From: Dolomedes plantarius
Taxonomy: Eukaryota > Arthropoda > Arachnida > Araneae > Dolomedidae
Length of the DNA: 64,000 nt
Direction of reading: 5' to 3'
Assembly: GCA_907164885.2 (NCBI GenBank)
Contig: OU015499.1
Coordinates: forward strand, 155,567,821-155,631,820
Positions 1 to 11,089 of the stretch are shown in pieces. The notes under the pieces were generated by a model. That model was not told where the DNA came from. It saw only the letters and a list, made by a program, of their open reading frames with translations, and did not search any database. Made by a program: the position numbers and the translations under genes. Position 1 is the stretch's first letter. Every line of letters starts with the position of its first letter.

Positions 1-290
1 TCAGTTGTCACAAAACAACTGTCTCCGTCTACATGTTGCAGAAGCCTCCTCTACACGATTTCTTCATTCGGGAATGGCGTTTAGAAACATACGGCATATG
101 AGGCAGACATTACGGATGAAATAATAGCCAAAGATGACACCACTTCAGTCAGTTGTCACAAAACAACTGTCTCTGTCCACATGTTGCAGAAGCCTCCTCT
201 ACACGATTTCTTCATTCGGGAATGGCGTTTAGAAACATACGGCATATGAGACAGATATTACGGATCAAATAATAGCCAAAGATAACAAGT
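1..290. repeat. 148-bp tandem repeat, about two copies
   Basis: Two direct copies of a 148-bp unit start at 1 and 149 and differ at only a few bases. Both begin with tcagttgtcacaaaacaact, which holds a small inverted repeat (cagttgt/acaactg). Homology fades near 285. The left side is cut by the window, so more units may exist. No coding potential is seen. Confidence 0.85.
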
Positions 291-1011
291 GTCTATAGAC
301 AATGCGTGGATTGTCCCATATTACCCTCTACTAACCACAATTTTCAATGCCCATATAAACGTAGAGTACTGTAATTAAGTTTTATAGTGTTGCGTGTGAG
401 TGGAACACTGGTGTGTGGTTTTCAAATGATTTTAGCTTTTACTGGAAATTAGCAGAACATTAGCTTCCAAAACAGTAATCGTTTGGAAAGTTTTTATTTA
501 TATACACAACTCACTACCATAATACTCTTAAAATTTATATTTTAACACATTTCGGTTACTGCTGTTGTTTGTAAACACCCGATCTTCATTGCCATGCTCA
601 TTTCAGAAATTTCTCATTGAGATGATGCTCATTTAATGCGTGTTTTCAAAAGTGAAATATACCATGTTCTGTAAATGCCCCGAAAATATTTCTATACTGG
701 AGATATAGACAGATTAAAGAATTTAAGTAAACTTTTGTGTAATTTATACATTTGTGTGTGCTTAATTATTTAAATTATCAGCATTTAATAAATTTAATTT
801 ATTAAATGCTGATCACTAGATTTCTTTTGTTTTAGTGATACTTTAAATTAGTTTTGCGTCACGTGCATAACAACGAAATTAATTGACAAAGAAAATATTA
901 AAATACAGTAAAAGATAAAATTTAACCACTAGACTAATTGAGATGGAAATTTTTAAAATTTAGTTCAAATTAGTATGTTTTATGGATATTAAATCAAATC
1001 TATATATAAAA
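291..1011. other. gene-free AT-rich stretch
   Basis: No convincing coding sequence is seen. The only structure is a perfect hairpin at 777-813, with 16-bp arms (atcagcatttaataaa and its complement) and a 5-nt loop. This could be interior sequence of the decayed Helitron that ends at 1,297, but nothing recognisable supports that. Confidence 0.5.
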
Positions 1012-1224
1012 CTGTAATTTCCTCTCAAAATATGCTTCGCCATGACGATAAATAAGTCCCAAGGCCAAACTTTAAAATATGCTGGGGTACATTTACGAGA
1101 AAATTGTTTCTCCCACGGTCAGTTTTACGTAGCTTGCTCACGCGTAAGTTCGTGGACGAGCCTGGTAATATTAGTTCCGCCCAATGAAGACACAAAATAT
1201 ATTGTTTATAAGGAAATCCTCTAA
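1012..1224 (+). pseudogene. Helitron PIF1-type helicase, C-terminal fragment
   Basis: From the methionine at 1,042 the frame reads MTINKSQGQTL, then CFSHGQFYVACSRV, the last conserved motifs of the PIF1-like helicase in Helitron Rep/Hel proteins. Helicase-like residues (FPLKICFA) continue upstream in frame to 1,018. A TAA at 1,015-1,017 sits where glutamine is usual, so the longer frame is broken. The natural stop at 1,222-1,224 lies about 70 bases before the Helitron 3' end, as expected. The Rep domain and most of the helicase are missing. The methionine at 1,042 is internal to the parent protein, not a real start. Confidence 0.85.
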
Positions 1225-1297
1225 AAAGCAATATCATTACTTTTCATTGTAATTATCCTAAAATGTACCCCGTAGCGAAGCACGGGTATTCAGCTAG
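1012..1297 (+). mobile_element. 5'-truncated Helitron, 3' end intact
   Basis: The segment encodes the end of a Helitron helicase and then reaches a canonical 3' terminus. The terminus has a GC-rich hairpin at 1,269-1,286 (cccgt and acggg arms with an inner gc-gaa-gc), followed by tattcag and the terminal CTAG at 1,294-1,297. The next base is T, as expected for Helitron insertion between A and T. No 5' TC end is recognisable upstream, so the left limit given is where helicase homology starts, not a true element end. Confidence 0.8.
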
Positions 1298-1344
1298 TTT
1301 ATAATAAAAACTGACTATACTTATATTCAGATTTTTTAAAATTT

Positions 1345-2267
1345 ATGTACCATGTGAGGATTGCAGCACAAGACATGTTATCCCCTTTAATACAAGTAGG
1401 GAAGGATATCCACTTTCAGCCTATTTTACTCTGAAAAACTAAATGAAGGCATGCAATGTAAGCCCCATTTTTACAAAAATAAATTCCAATGAAATATTGA
1501 AACATAAATCGGATTTCTCAGTTTAAAACATTTTAACAATAAACAAGGTACCAATAATAATGTATACAAACAACTGCAATAAATTATACATTATATAATA
1601 CTTTGATGAATGGCATTAAATTTACGAATTACTTCTCTTTCAGAACAATATGAGTGTTCTTCCAAAAAGCATCATCTTTTTGCACATGCTTTGTTATGAA
1701 AACTTTTGTAATCAAAACAACTTGGTCACAGCACTGAACACATGTCATAGCGATTTGTCATTGAATCTAAAACATAATATCCTAAATATGTTTATAAACG
1801 TTGTAAAAAAAGAATGAAAGTTCACAAATGCATATTTTTAATTATTAAAATTCAACAATAAATTGTAGATGTTAGCATCTTAACCTGTTAAACATTTAGA
1901 AGCGTTTCATAGAACTACCTGATAGAAAAAAAATTATGTGATTTTTTAAATGAGCCAGTGGTATCGAAACAAAAACTCTCCTCTTCAATTACTGCTGTCA
2001 ACTTGAATTAACTCTATGTATGGGCATTCTCCCTGTGATTAATCTACAACACCGTTTCAACAGAAACTACAAATACATATGGACTCACAATAAATACACT
2101 TTGATTGAAAAGAGCATCTTATTTGTTTATCAGAAAGGTAGAACATTAAAAAAACACTAGAATAGTGATAAAATTAAACAATGTATGTTTAAAAAATATA
2201 CGCACGATCCACGTGACAAATATCATCATCAAAACAGTGATTAGAGAAAAAACGATGTACGATTTTA
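1345..2267. other. non-coding start of copy A
   Basis: AT-rich sequence repeated at 32,985-33,016 and 33,688-34,542, with a MITE interrupting only the second copy. No gene is recognised; the short open frames here are not conserved between the two copies. Confidence 0.7.
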
Positions 2268-2446
2268 TCTATACTTATATATAAAGAGAGAGAGCGATTT
2301 TGTACGTGGAGGGTAATCTCCGGAACCACTGCACCTATTTGAAAAATTCTTTCACTGTTTGAAAGGTACATTATTCCAGATGGACATAGGCTATATATTA
2401 TGTATATCTGATCAGTAGAAATAAAGTTAGGTTGGATACTCTAGAT

Positions 2447-3251
2447 TTGTGTGCACGGTCGCCATCTTGGATTTTTCCGCCAGGGTTTGGCGCATTTCGC
2501 ATGGCGATAATTATTGCGTTCTGGTAAAAATAACCTAATGTCAAATTCTCTAATTTTAAGATCAAACAGTTATTTCTGATGTGATTTTTTAATTACAGTA
2601 TAATAATTTTAGGTCAGATCTTGGCCTTGACCTGGAAATCTGAGTCAAATTGACTATACTCAAAAGAGTAAATTATTTTTAAAACTAAGAGTCTTTTTGT
2701 TGAAAATTTTTGAATCCATTATAAGTTTTTCGTTAACTTATTAAATTTAAGTTGCTTTTAATTTTGTTTATCGATTGTCAATTAGTATACTATAATGATA
2801 CACCATTTCATTTATTTGAAGTAAAAATTATCTGCCATCATTTTTTCGTAAAATGTAAAATACAGTATACATTTTAAATACAATATATTTTAAAATATTT
2901 TATAATTCCAAGTTGTAGTGGATTACAAATAAATTTAAATAACTGAAGTTCAACTTCTCTCTCCCCAGGAACCTAAGTTTAAAAGTTAGTTAAGGTTAAG
3001 TTATTGGTTTAGGAAAAGGTTTTTTTTTCTTATTTCTAACACAGCAGGATAAATGGTCAAATAATCCTTGTCCCGATTTTATTGTATGCACCAAATATTT
3101 GGTTAAGGTCAAATCTGAAGTAAAATTTTCAAAGTCCAGCGTTTTGAAACCACCGCTTAAAACACATTGGCGAGAAATTTTCCACTCCTCAAAACACGGT
3201 AAAATCGCCAAGTTGGCGCAAAAAAATCCAAGATGGCAGCCGTGCCCACAA
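2447..3251. mobile_element. inverted-repeat element inside the Helitron
   Basis: Inverted ends of 30 bp (2,447-2,476 and 3,222-3,251) share ccatcttggattttt and match at about 26 positions. The block separates the first Helitron 5'-end copy from the next, so it appears to be an insertion into the Helitron. No transposase frame is seen inside, and a target duplication could not be fixed. MITE-like; superfamily unknown. Confidence 0.55.
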
Positions 3252-3607
3252 TTTCTAAGTAACGTAATATTAATTTGAATATTACGAATATTTGAATATT
3301 ATTTCTCTTACTCTAATTTTGAGATACCAATGTGTATCTATACTTCTATAATCTATACTTATATCTATACTTATATATAAAAAGAGAGCGATTTTGTACG
3401 TGGAGGGAAATCTCCAGAACCACTGCACCTATTTGAAAAATTATTTCAATGTTTGAAAGGTACATTATTCCAGATGGACATAGGCTATATATTATGTATA
3501 TCTGATCAGTAGAAATAAAGTTAGGGGCTTAATCCTAACAAACTCCATTGTTACCGCTACTGTTCTCTACCGCTTTTTGTGCTGAAGTCTTCAACGATCC
3601 TTAACGT

Positions 3608-3669
3608 GGTGCTATCGCGGTGGGCTTCAGTTCTGACGATAGTGGTTCGAACCTAGCCTTTCTCCGGCA
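3608..3669 (+). other. tRNA-3'-half-like segment within Helitron
   Basis: The stretch contains a B-box-like ggttcgaacct, flanked by bases that can pair as a T-arm, and ends tctccggca like a tRNA acceptor. The inverted Helitron copy at 34,865-34,935 has the same block in better form (gctag and ctagc arms around cggttcgatc). No A box or clear anticodon arm is present, so this is not a working tRNA gene. It may be a captured tRNA or SINE fragment. Confidence 0.35.
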
Positions 3670-4985
3670 CGCCTTTTTCTTTTAAAAAATTAACTTTACT
3701 TATTTAGTAACGTAATATTAATTTGAATATTATTTTAGGAATATTATTTGAAAAAAATTTTAATATTATTTTTAAAAAAACATTCTTTACTTAAAATCCT
3801 TTTTTTTATTTTTGTATTTTTATTTCATCTCTTAACCTCTCTCTTTTAAAAAATTAACTTTAATTAATAATTAACGTAATATTAATTTGAATACTATTTT
3901 AGGTGCTTAAAATAATTAAAAATACATTCTTTACTTAAAATCCTTTTTTATTTTTGAATAAAACTACGGTTTCAAGCACACCTCTTTCTTAAAAAATTAA
4001 CTTTAATTAATAAATAACGTAATATTAATTTGAATATTATTTTAGGTGCTTAAAATAATTTTAAAAAATTCTTTACTTAAAATTCTTTTTTATTTTTGTA
4101 TTTTTATTTCATCTCTTATTCTAATTTTGGGATACCAATGTGTATCTATACTTCTATAATAATATACAAAGAGAGAGAGCAGATTTTTTATGTGGAGGGT
4201 AATGTACAACTTTTGTACATTAAAATGTACCATACATCTTTTCCTTTGTCAACCGCAGTCAAGTAACCATAGCAACACCCTTTAGCTTACGGGGTCCGTA
4301 TTTCGAAATCGCTCTTTACAAAGGGAAAATGTTATCTACTTCCTATCCCCATTTTACGTGGGGGACATTCAGCGTGGGGGGTCAGGGGAAAGAGTCGTTA
4401 ATTGCTTTCTTATTGCTTTCTTACTATTGAAGAAGAATTTCAATAGTAGTTCATCGGCACTCCGTGCCTCTTTCATCTCTCAAAAGGCTCAAAATGGATG
4501 AACCGCGGGTGAACCGCCCTTCTGATGTCTCTCGCCTGAAAAGAAATAGCCTCTAGCTAGAACGACAAAATATTATTATTCAGTCCTTTTCGGCAAGATT
4601 GACCCTCCGATCCCAGAATGTCACCCAATTGTTCTTTGGGGGCAAAGACGTTAGGAAAGTCACAACGAAGTGGAATTCGAGACTATATCTCTGTAGACAT
4701 CACACCGTATTTTTCGAGAGTATGTGCTTCAGATATATGCTATCCCACCCCGTAAGGAAAAGGTTTAATATTTTTAAGATTCAAGTAGAGGAGGTATTGA
4801 TAAATACAAAAAGGATTTTTGAAACAGGCAACGTTAAAGGGTTTATTGAAGAAAACTACATTTGGAACTACGCTTTTTATTGTACATTTAAGGTAAAAAA
4901 AGATTTACAATTTATTGGCTATCAACTGGAAATTTATTGGTATAATATTTTGTTCAAACCGGACAAAGTCGGGACGGGCCGCTAG

Positions 4986-7200
4986 TATTTTATAAAACAC
5001 CAGAATACATATTGCCAGAATTTTAATCCTAGTTCAAAAAAAGTTTTAGGGAAAAAACACTCACCAGACGCAACATAATCATATGCTGACGAAGATTGTT
5101 AGTTCTTCAGCTTTTTATAGCTGAACTCATGATTTATTTGAAATTTTAAGACAGGTATAGATGTCAGGATACGTTATATGAGGCAACAGTCTTGTATCAT
5201 AATTCCAGACTTCTTTTGTCAATAAATATGGGTAACTCACTCAATAAACTTTTCTCGACTTTACCTGAATGTTCAATTTAGTTATGTATATATGTTTAAA
5301 TATGGTATCTAAAGATTTTCCGTAATTAGAGAGTATTTTATTCGACGAGGTACAAAAATGCTCATTGAACACCATGTTAAAGTTAGGCAATGTTTTGCCC
5401 CTCGCTACCAAACAAGAAGTGAAATGTGCAAGAGTTGAAATGTGACATGCTTTGAGACACTGCCCTAATCTTCTGGAGCATGCCGTAATTCTTGAGCATG
5501 CGCATTTCAATAAGCTGCTATGCCAAACAGACGCTACTTACATTTTTACTCCCCAGTGGCAACGGTATCGCTTTAGAGTTTGCTGTTTGCTTACCACGTT
5601 TGCTTATTGCAGTCAATTCTCTGTAATCTTTATAATTAAAAGAAAAAAGTTCTGCCCTTTGAGACAGTTTTCGCAGCTTTTGGAATGGACCACGGAATGA
5701 AAGAACTTTGATCTAGATTTTGAAGAATAAACAGGTATTCAAGTAAATTTAATTTCGAGGTCTTCATTGTATGACAGACTGTTTTGTTATATATGATTTC
5801 TATATTTTACGCTATTTTTTAGTGAGTGAAGCTGAATATTAATACAATACGTATAACTATTAAACTGTTAAAAACTGCATGCTTACCATGGTATGTTTTT
5901 TTCAGCAAATTAGTAGATTATTACTCTCTGGTTAATATTGGCGTTCTATTAAAATATACGCCCCACGATTTCAAAAAATTGCTAAAAGTTGCCAATCTAA
6001 TTCCTCTGATAATAATTTTATTTACAATTGTTATCAAAAATTTATAAATATATGATCATACAAGCTAGACGTAACGTATTTAGCAACGTTGCTGGTTATG
6101 AGTTATACTAACGTTTTTGATCTGTTATAATTGCGGTAAAAGATAAAATACACTATAAGCAATTCCATATCCTGTGCCGTTCGGCCAAAAGTTGTCAACT
6201 CCAAACGACAACAAGTTGTCAAGTGGAGTTCTAATGAGTTAATTTAAGAAAATACTGTTTCTTACTGCTTTAAAACTTCTAGCCTGATAATTAATACTCT
6301 GTATGATATTCATCAATAAGTAGCTAATAGATAACATTAGGATATCAAAAAAAGATATTGAATGCAGCATTTATTTGGAGTAAATAATGAAGACAGCCTA
6401 AATATTAGGAAAGTGCCCAAATGTATAAATCTTTTCAAAAAGTAGGTCAAAATTTAAATATTTTAAAAATACGCCATAGGATAGCTTGTAGAAAATGTTC
6501 TGGGGAAAACAATATATTCAAAATTCAAGAATTTTTAATTTTATAAATAATAAAAAAGATAGCAAATAAACATGTAAATTCTTCAACTTAGACTCATAAA
6601 ATGCGAAGTTGTAAAAAAATTAATAAAGTACACAAAATTTAAAAGTCTGTAGCAAGATAATTGCAATGTATATGGAAGAAAGAAAATTAAAAAAAGGGTG
6701 ACAATAGTGTTATTCATGAATTGTTCGAACAAATATTAAAATTTTAAATATTTTCAAAGTATAAAAATCAATTTATTAAAGCTAAAAGGAAAACTGAAAT
6801 ATTTCAGGAAAGGGTACAAAATTAACTAAAATAAAATATTATGATTCTTCATTTAAAAAAAATTAGAATTCTAAAGCACTAACAAAGGTAAAGTGATGTA
6901 CCAGATGCACTCAGGCCTGGAGTAAGATGTATAATCTAGATACGAATAACCAAGAGTACGCTCTCATCTTCTGGATTTTATTCATTGAAAGGGAGGTAAA
7001 TGAAATGTTATGAAAAAAATTCAAAATATTTTTCGTTCACTGAACGCATAATTCATTATCTGAAGGTTATTTCAAATTTCATTGGCTAAACACATGTAAA
7101 TGACCATCATTTAAATTCAGTTCGATGAAACTGAAAGGATATAATCACCGACCTTCGGTGATGTAAGAGCGAAGCTTAGCTGGATCAGCTTTGTTGCCTT
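4986..7200. other. gene-free backbone of copy A
   Basis: Colinear with 35,689-36,143 plus 40,240-42,236 of copy B. It contains the empty target sites of the copy-B Merlin insertion (ttgaaatg near 5,437) and SINE insertion (cttctggagcatg near 5,470). No open frame is conserved as a protein in both copies. The short stretch ccatatcctgtgcc near 6,170 resembles the terminal repeat of the Merlin element at 36,144 and may be an older relic. Confidence 0.65.
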
Positions 7201-7204
7201 TTAA

Positions 7205-7866
7205 CACTAGCATTACGGTGTTTTCTCTATACCTCTAACTATGATCAACGGTCATTTTGACCACTTCTCCCAAATAAAAGGAAAGGTGCACTTTTTACTA
7301 ATATTAAAGCTAAAAATAATGCTATTATGCTTTAATAATGCTATTGTTTGCATTATTAAAGCTTATAAATATAAAATTTCATTGAGTTTTAAATAAATTA
7401 CAAATAAAATCAAGTAAACAAAGTATAATACAACATAACAAAGAACTAAGACAGTCAAAAATATTGTAGATGATTTGAAATTTGTTAGCATTTAATAAAT
7501 TGCATCACAATAGTTTCATTACGAAATAAATTTATTTAAAGTGAAATAAATTTATTGTTTTACTCGGTTTGACAGTGAACACAGATTATTGATTTCTTAA
7601 TTTTACCTGTACAGGTTCCACAAACATACTTTCTACAGTGTTCACAAATGTGCAATGTTTTGTTACCTTTGCATGCATTTATTTAGCATTGTTTACGTTT
7701 ATGAGAAATGGTGTCACAAGCATAAATTCTCTTTTGGTTAGAAATAGAAGGTTTGGGGTTTTTTGGTGAAATGTATATCTTTTGAAGTTCCTCAGACGTA
7801 TTCAAAATAAAATCTCGGCAGCTGATGGTTTTATTTCCAGTTGTCTCCTTGTAAATTGACTTGCAA
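7205..7866 (-). mobile_element. truncated piggyBac element, copy A
   Basis: The terminus cactagcattacgg follows TTAA at 7,201-7,204. A palindromic ggtcattttgacc lies about 40 bp inside, the same layout as the other piggyBac ends in this window. Matching sequence continues to 7,866, where it breaks at a hairpin junction. In copy B the same element continues to 46,311. The bottom strand encodes the end of a piggyBac transposase: YKETTGNKTIS with a DFILNTSEEL motif near 7,790-7,860, and a cysteine-rich C-terminus (CEHCRKYVCGTC) near 7,590-7,660. Confidence 0.85.
7560..7866 (-). pseudogene. piggyBac transposase, C-terminal fragment (copy A)
   Basis: The frame retains IYKETTGNK, the region just before the C-terminal zinc-binding domain of PGBD/piggyBac transposases, then a stop, then the cysteine-rich tail (C-x2-C pairs). 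An open frame reading through to 7,919 gains its N-terminal residues from unrelated sequence across the deletion junction at 7,866-7,896, so that N-terminus is an artefact. The catalytic DDD core is absent. Confidence 0.8.
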
Positions 7867-7896
7867 GTTATCAGTGTTGCTGACACTGATAACTTG
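7864..7896. repeat. perfect hairpin at a deletion junction
   Basis: Arms caagttatcagtg (7,864-7,876) and its exact complement (7,884-7,896) surround a 7-nt loop. Copy B has only the right arm (near 49,397-49,413). The left arm therefore arose with the junction that joins piggyBac to Mutator-like sequence in copy A. Confidence 0.85.
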
Positions 7897-8104
7897 AACA
7901 ACAAATTCCTCCACAACAAAAGAGTGAAAAAAAAATAGCCTTTTGTTCAGTATGAAATATCTATTCTTTCCCTTACTCTACTTATTTTGCTATAAGCAAC
8001 TATGATTTATTGGTACCCACGTTCTCACTTGCCCCTAGTGGGGGAGGGGGCAAGTGAGAATGCTAAACACAAAAGCTTTAAATATTTATGGCAAAAAAAG
8101 TTGC

Positions 8105-8142
<38 letters not shown>

Positions 8143-8688
8143 CATGACATGGAGCTTGTTTTGCTTCCGTGTTTAAATATCAATAATGTAGTCCACATCT
8201 TCTTTAAATACTTGGACGAGTCGCAGGGAATGGATTCACGAGACAGTCAATAATCTTTAATCCTTATTTATTGCGTTTCTTAAAATAACCACGCTCCAGG
8301 GTAATCAATTCGCTCCGCCATTTTATAATATACTCGGCCACGACTGCCATGAGCATCCGCTCTCAATGAGATTCCCATTCAATCTGCTGCCAAAAACTTA
8401 ATTTTCTGTGAGCTCCTGCTGCACTGCGCATGTGCAAACCTCATCCTTGGGCATCTGGACCCTCATTATTGCTGATCGTGCATTTATAACTTCGTGCCCA
8501 AAACCTATACACTTCTAAAAATAAACCCTCTTGCCTAGAATTATTTGCTTTCCGCTCAAAATCGCTTTTAAAGGATGATTTCCCACAGAAAAATATGTGC
8601 GCTTTGTAAATGGATTGTTAGATTCTTATTATTTTAAACCCCTTTTCCCCATACTTCTGAACTATATTTTAACAGTTCAGTTATGTTT

Positions 8689-8727
<39 letters not shown>

Positions 8728-8837
8728 ATAACCAAAAGTATGTATGCAAATGTTCATACAGATACAACTCGTTAAAAGCTTATTTAGATGCAAAGTAGGA
8801 CTATATGATTTTGTTCTCACTTACCCCACTTCACCCT
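7877..8837. mobile_element. right-end remnant of Mutator-like element (copy A)
   Basis: Homologous to 49,393-49,785 of copy B and ending in the same terminal repeat (gttctcacttaccccacttc, ending at 8,837). It keeps an internal inverted repeat near 8,022-8,060 (ttctcacttgcccc and its complement). The transposase part was lost with the deletion at 7,866. A block at 8,141-8,690 between two (AT)n tracts (8,107-8,140 and 8,691-8,723) is absent from copy B. Confidence 0.6.
8141..8690. other. copy-A-specific 550-bp insertion between AT tracts
   Basis: Copy B has a single AT tract at the equivalent place, whereas copy A has this less AT-rich block between two such tracts. No protein, LTR boundary or terminal inverted repeat was recognised. 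It may be a solo LTR or an unclassified insertion that used or duplicated the AT tract. Confidence 0.45.
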
Positions 8838-10453
8838 AATTTTTTTTATGTTATTTGTTTCTTTGATCATTCAGTGCTGAAATTTTTTACAGCAACAGCA
8901 TTAAATTCAATATGCCTAATATTTGTCATTTTAGGTACATCATTCATTATAATATGCTTGTTTAAAGTCATTAATAATATATATATATATACACAAATGT
9001 TTAATTTTCTCTGCACTGTGTATTCTAAAGATTTCTTCATTAGAAACATATCAAGATTTACAAAGGCTGTATTAACTGATATTTATAACAGCCTTGTTAT
9101 GATTTTCAAAAACAAATTTCTTGTAAAAATTATACTTGGATCTGTGAAGAACTAAATTTTAATTGTCTTGTTCATCTCCCCCCATCCCACAGGGGTATAA
9201 AATATTTAATGAAAAAAACATTATGTAAAAGATAACTTTGCTCAAAACATGAAAATAGAAGTTGGTAAGTTTTTATTTTGCATGAGGGAAATATGCATAA
9301 ACATTCTGTACAAGTTCTTTCATCAAAACTGCTTGAAAGAATTTTCTGAATAGAGGTCCATTTATCAGAAGATTTTTCTTTTCTTTGCAGTCAGTATTAT
9401 CATAGATCTATTTCATGTTGGAAGTTTCTTACTCACTATCTCTTTTGTTGACAGTTAGTTACTTATAACTTTCTTTTATACATAATTTATTGAAATGTCA
9501 TAAATAAAATTTAAAAATTTGGTCATAAATAAAATTTAATGATTTTGGTGGGAACTCTACATTTTAATATTTAAAAATTGATGAAATTTTAATTTCCTTG
9601 ATTCTACATGCTTTTTAGACAGTATTGCAAGGCCTTTGAGTCTCTTCTGTGATATCATTGACCTCAGATATATTTTAGATAATTTTTACATAGAATATCT
9701 TCTTTTTCCTACAGTTACATGAATGTTTAAAAATATCCTTAAAGATATAAATGAATTTGAAATGCCAATAGCTGTCATTTGTATTTTTTTATAGGGTTTC
9801 CAAAACAATATGTTTTAATGCTTCCATTTCTTTGACCAGCTTATAGCTATCTACATCTTTTACAGACTTCATTTGGTCATAATTCTAAATCATTTTTACA
9901 ACTGTCAAGTTAATTTCTAGTACTGATGCTTGTTTTCAATGTTCATTCTGTAGAATCATCTGAAATAAACTTGTCTACCTTTCTACAGTATCTGTTAGAA
10001 AAAACTGGAAAGAAATGTTCAGTGTACATCAAACATTTCTTTCCAGTTACTGGTTCATCTGCATTCTTGTAAACAAATGTCCTTTTTCATGTGGTAAATG
10101 TGTTTTCCAAAATTCTGGAGTAACTTCTAAATAAGTCGCAAGCTCACTGGCTCTGACTAAAACTTCTTCAAAACCAGATCAGCTATATTTAGTCAGGCAT
10201 TCTAGAACATTTCTAAATGATCACAGTATTTCCTTTCAGACATATTTTAAATTTTTCTTGTGGGGATCTGTACTAGGACATTGCTTCCAATAAGTTCAAT
10301 CCTATTTAAGCCAGCCCTGCCTTTCATAATTTATTCTTTACATATCTTCTATCCTTTTATGTATAGCGTTCCTAAGTCTCTATTCATATCATTTTTATTC
10401 CATGCTAAACTGATGAAAACTGATGGCTATCAGTTTTTCCATGCTACTTTCAC
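8838..10453. other. gene-free backbone of copy A
   Basis: Colinear with 49,786-52,113 of copy B once the pogo insertion at 49,945-51,056 is removed. It is AT-rich and its open frames are not maintained in copy B. It holds a copy-A-only perfect hairpin at 10,003-10,048. Copy B lacks everything corresponding to about 10,085-11,785, most simply a deletion in B because the segment includes ordinary non-repeat sequence. Confidence 0.6.
10003..10048. repeat. 17-bp-arm perfect hairpin, absent from copy B
   Basis: Arms 10,003-10,019 (aactggaaagaaatgtt) and 10,032-10,048 are exact complements around a 12-nt loop. At 52,048-52,085 copy B has the loop and right arm but not the left arm, so the left arm is an added inverted copy. 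Confidence 0.85.
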
Positions 10454-11081
10454 CAGTTGCGGATTTACTAGCAGGCTGAGTAGGCTGGAGCCTAGGGCGG
10501 CAAATTTAGTTCATAAACTTTTTATTTCGATTTACAAATTAAAAAAAAAAATTATTATACACACACAAAATACGAATGATTTTGCAAATTCAAAGTCTCG
10601 CAAAAAAGTATTGTAATACTTTTATAATTTAACTTAAATTATAATACTAACAAATAATTAAGAAAAGATATATTTATTGTATTGTTTTTAAACTGTGAGT
10701 GTAATAATAAATATTTATCAACGTTCGCCAAATGTATATTTTTTATGTAAGCTTTATTCATATTATGTAAGTATTGTATAGTTTTAAGACATACCTTACC
10801 TTACTTTAAAAGTGGTTCATGATTGAGATATTTTTTGCTTAAAATAATGTTATTTGATAATTCTCTGCTGTAAAAATAATCAACGATCTAACACGGTACC
10901 ATAGTTCTCAATGATACTAACCATACGGAAAAAGTTGATGTAACGAGGATGTTGGAGCACAAATCATAAAGTTGGAATTTAATTGATAGAAAATTGATAT
11001 GATTGTGGACTAAGATATCAAAATTTAGAGGCGGCAAAAATTGAATAGCCTACGGGCGGCAAATCTGTAAATCCGCCACTG
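10454..11081. mobile_element. hAT-type MITE with 8-bp target duplication
   Basis: Terminal inverted repeats are cagttgcggatttac at the left and gtaaatccgccactg at the right. Direct duplications ACTTTCAC flank it at 10,446-10,453 and 11,082-11,089. An 8-bp duplication and a CAGtGGCGGATTTAC-like end fit hAT. The interior has g/c-rich subterminal repeats (gggcggcaaat) but no transposase. Confidence 0.9.
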
Positions 11082-11089
11082 ACTTTCAC

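Larger units (their letters stand above)
2268..4985 (+). mobile_element. non-autonomous Helitron with exact empty site in copy B
   Basis: The element starts with TCTATACTTATATATAAA at 2,268 and ends with a hairpin region (ccggacaaagtcggg), then ggccgCTAG at 4,982-4,985. It sits between A (2,267) and T (4,986). Copy B holds the uninterrupted target gatttta|tattttat at 35,688/35,689, which proves both ends. The roughly 170-bp 5'-end sequence occurs again at 3,364 and in degraded form at 4,145, so the element is compound. It carries no recognisable Rep or helicase. Its terminal sequences recur, inverted, at 34,698-35,668. Confidence 0.88.

Noticed and set aside
1..290. A CRISPR-like or satellite array
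   Set aside because: Only two 148-bp units without spacers; a simple tandem duplication cut by the window edge.
4599..4985. A 128-residue open frame running to the Helitron 3' end
   Set aside because: It includes the Helitron terminal hairpin and CTAG, has no recognisable motif, and the inverted Helitron copy does not keep the frame.
7683..7919. A novel 78-residue protein across 7,866-7,919
   Set aside because: It is a piggyBac C-terminal fragment fused by the deletion junction to unrelated sequence.
8805..9155. A 116-residue hydrophobic frame starting MILFSLTPLHPNFF
   Set aside because: It begins in the Mutator-like terminal repeat, and in copy B the frame ends after 65 residues because of indels and the pogo insertion. 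The hydrophobicity comes from T-rich DNA.
10260..10616. A 118-residue frame in copy A
   Set aside because: It runs into the hAT MITE and has no counterpart in copy B.
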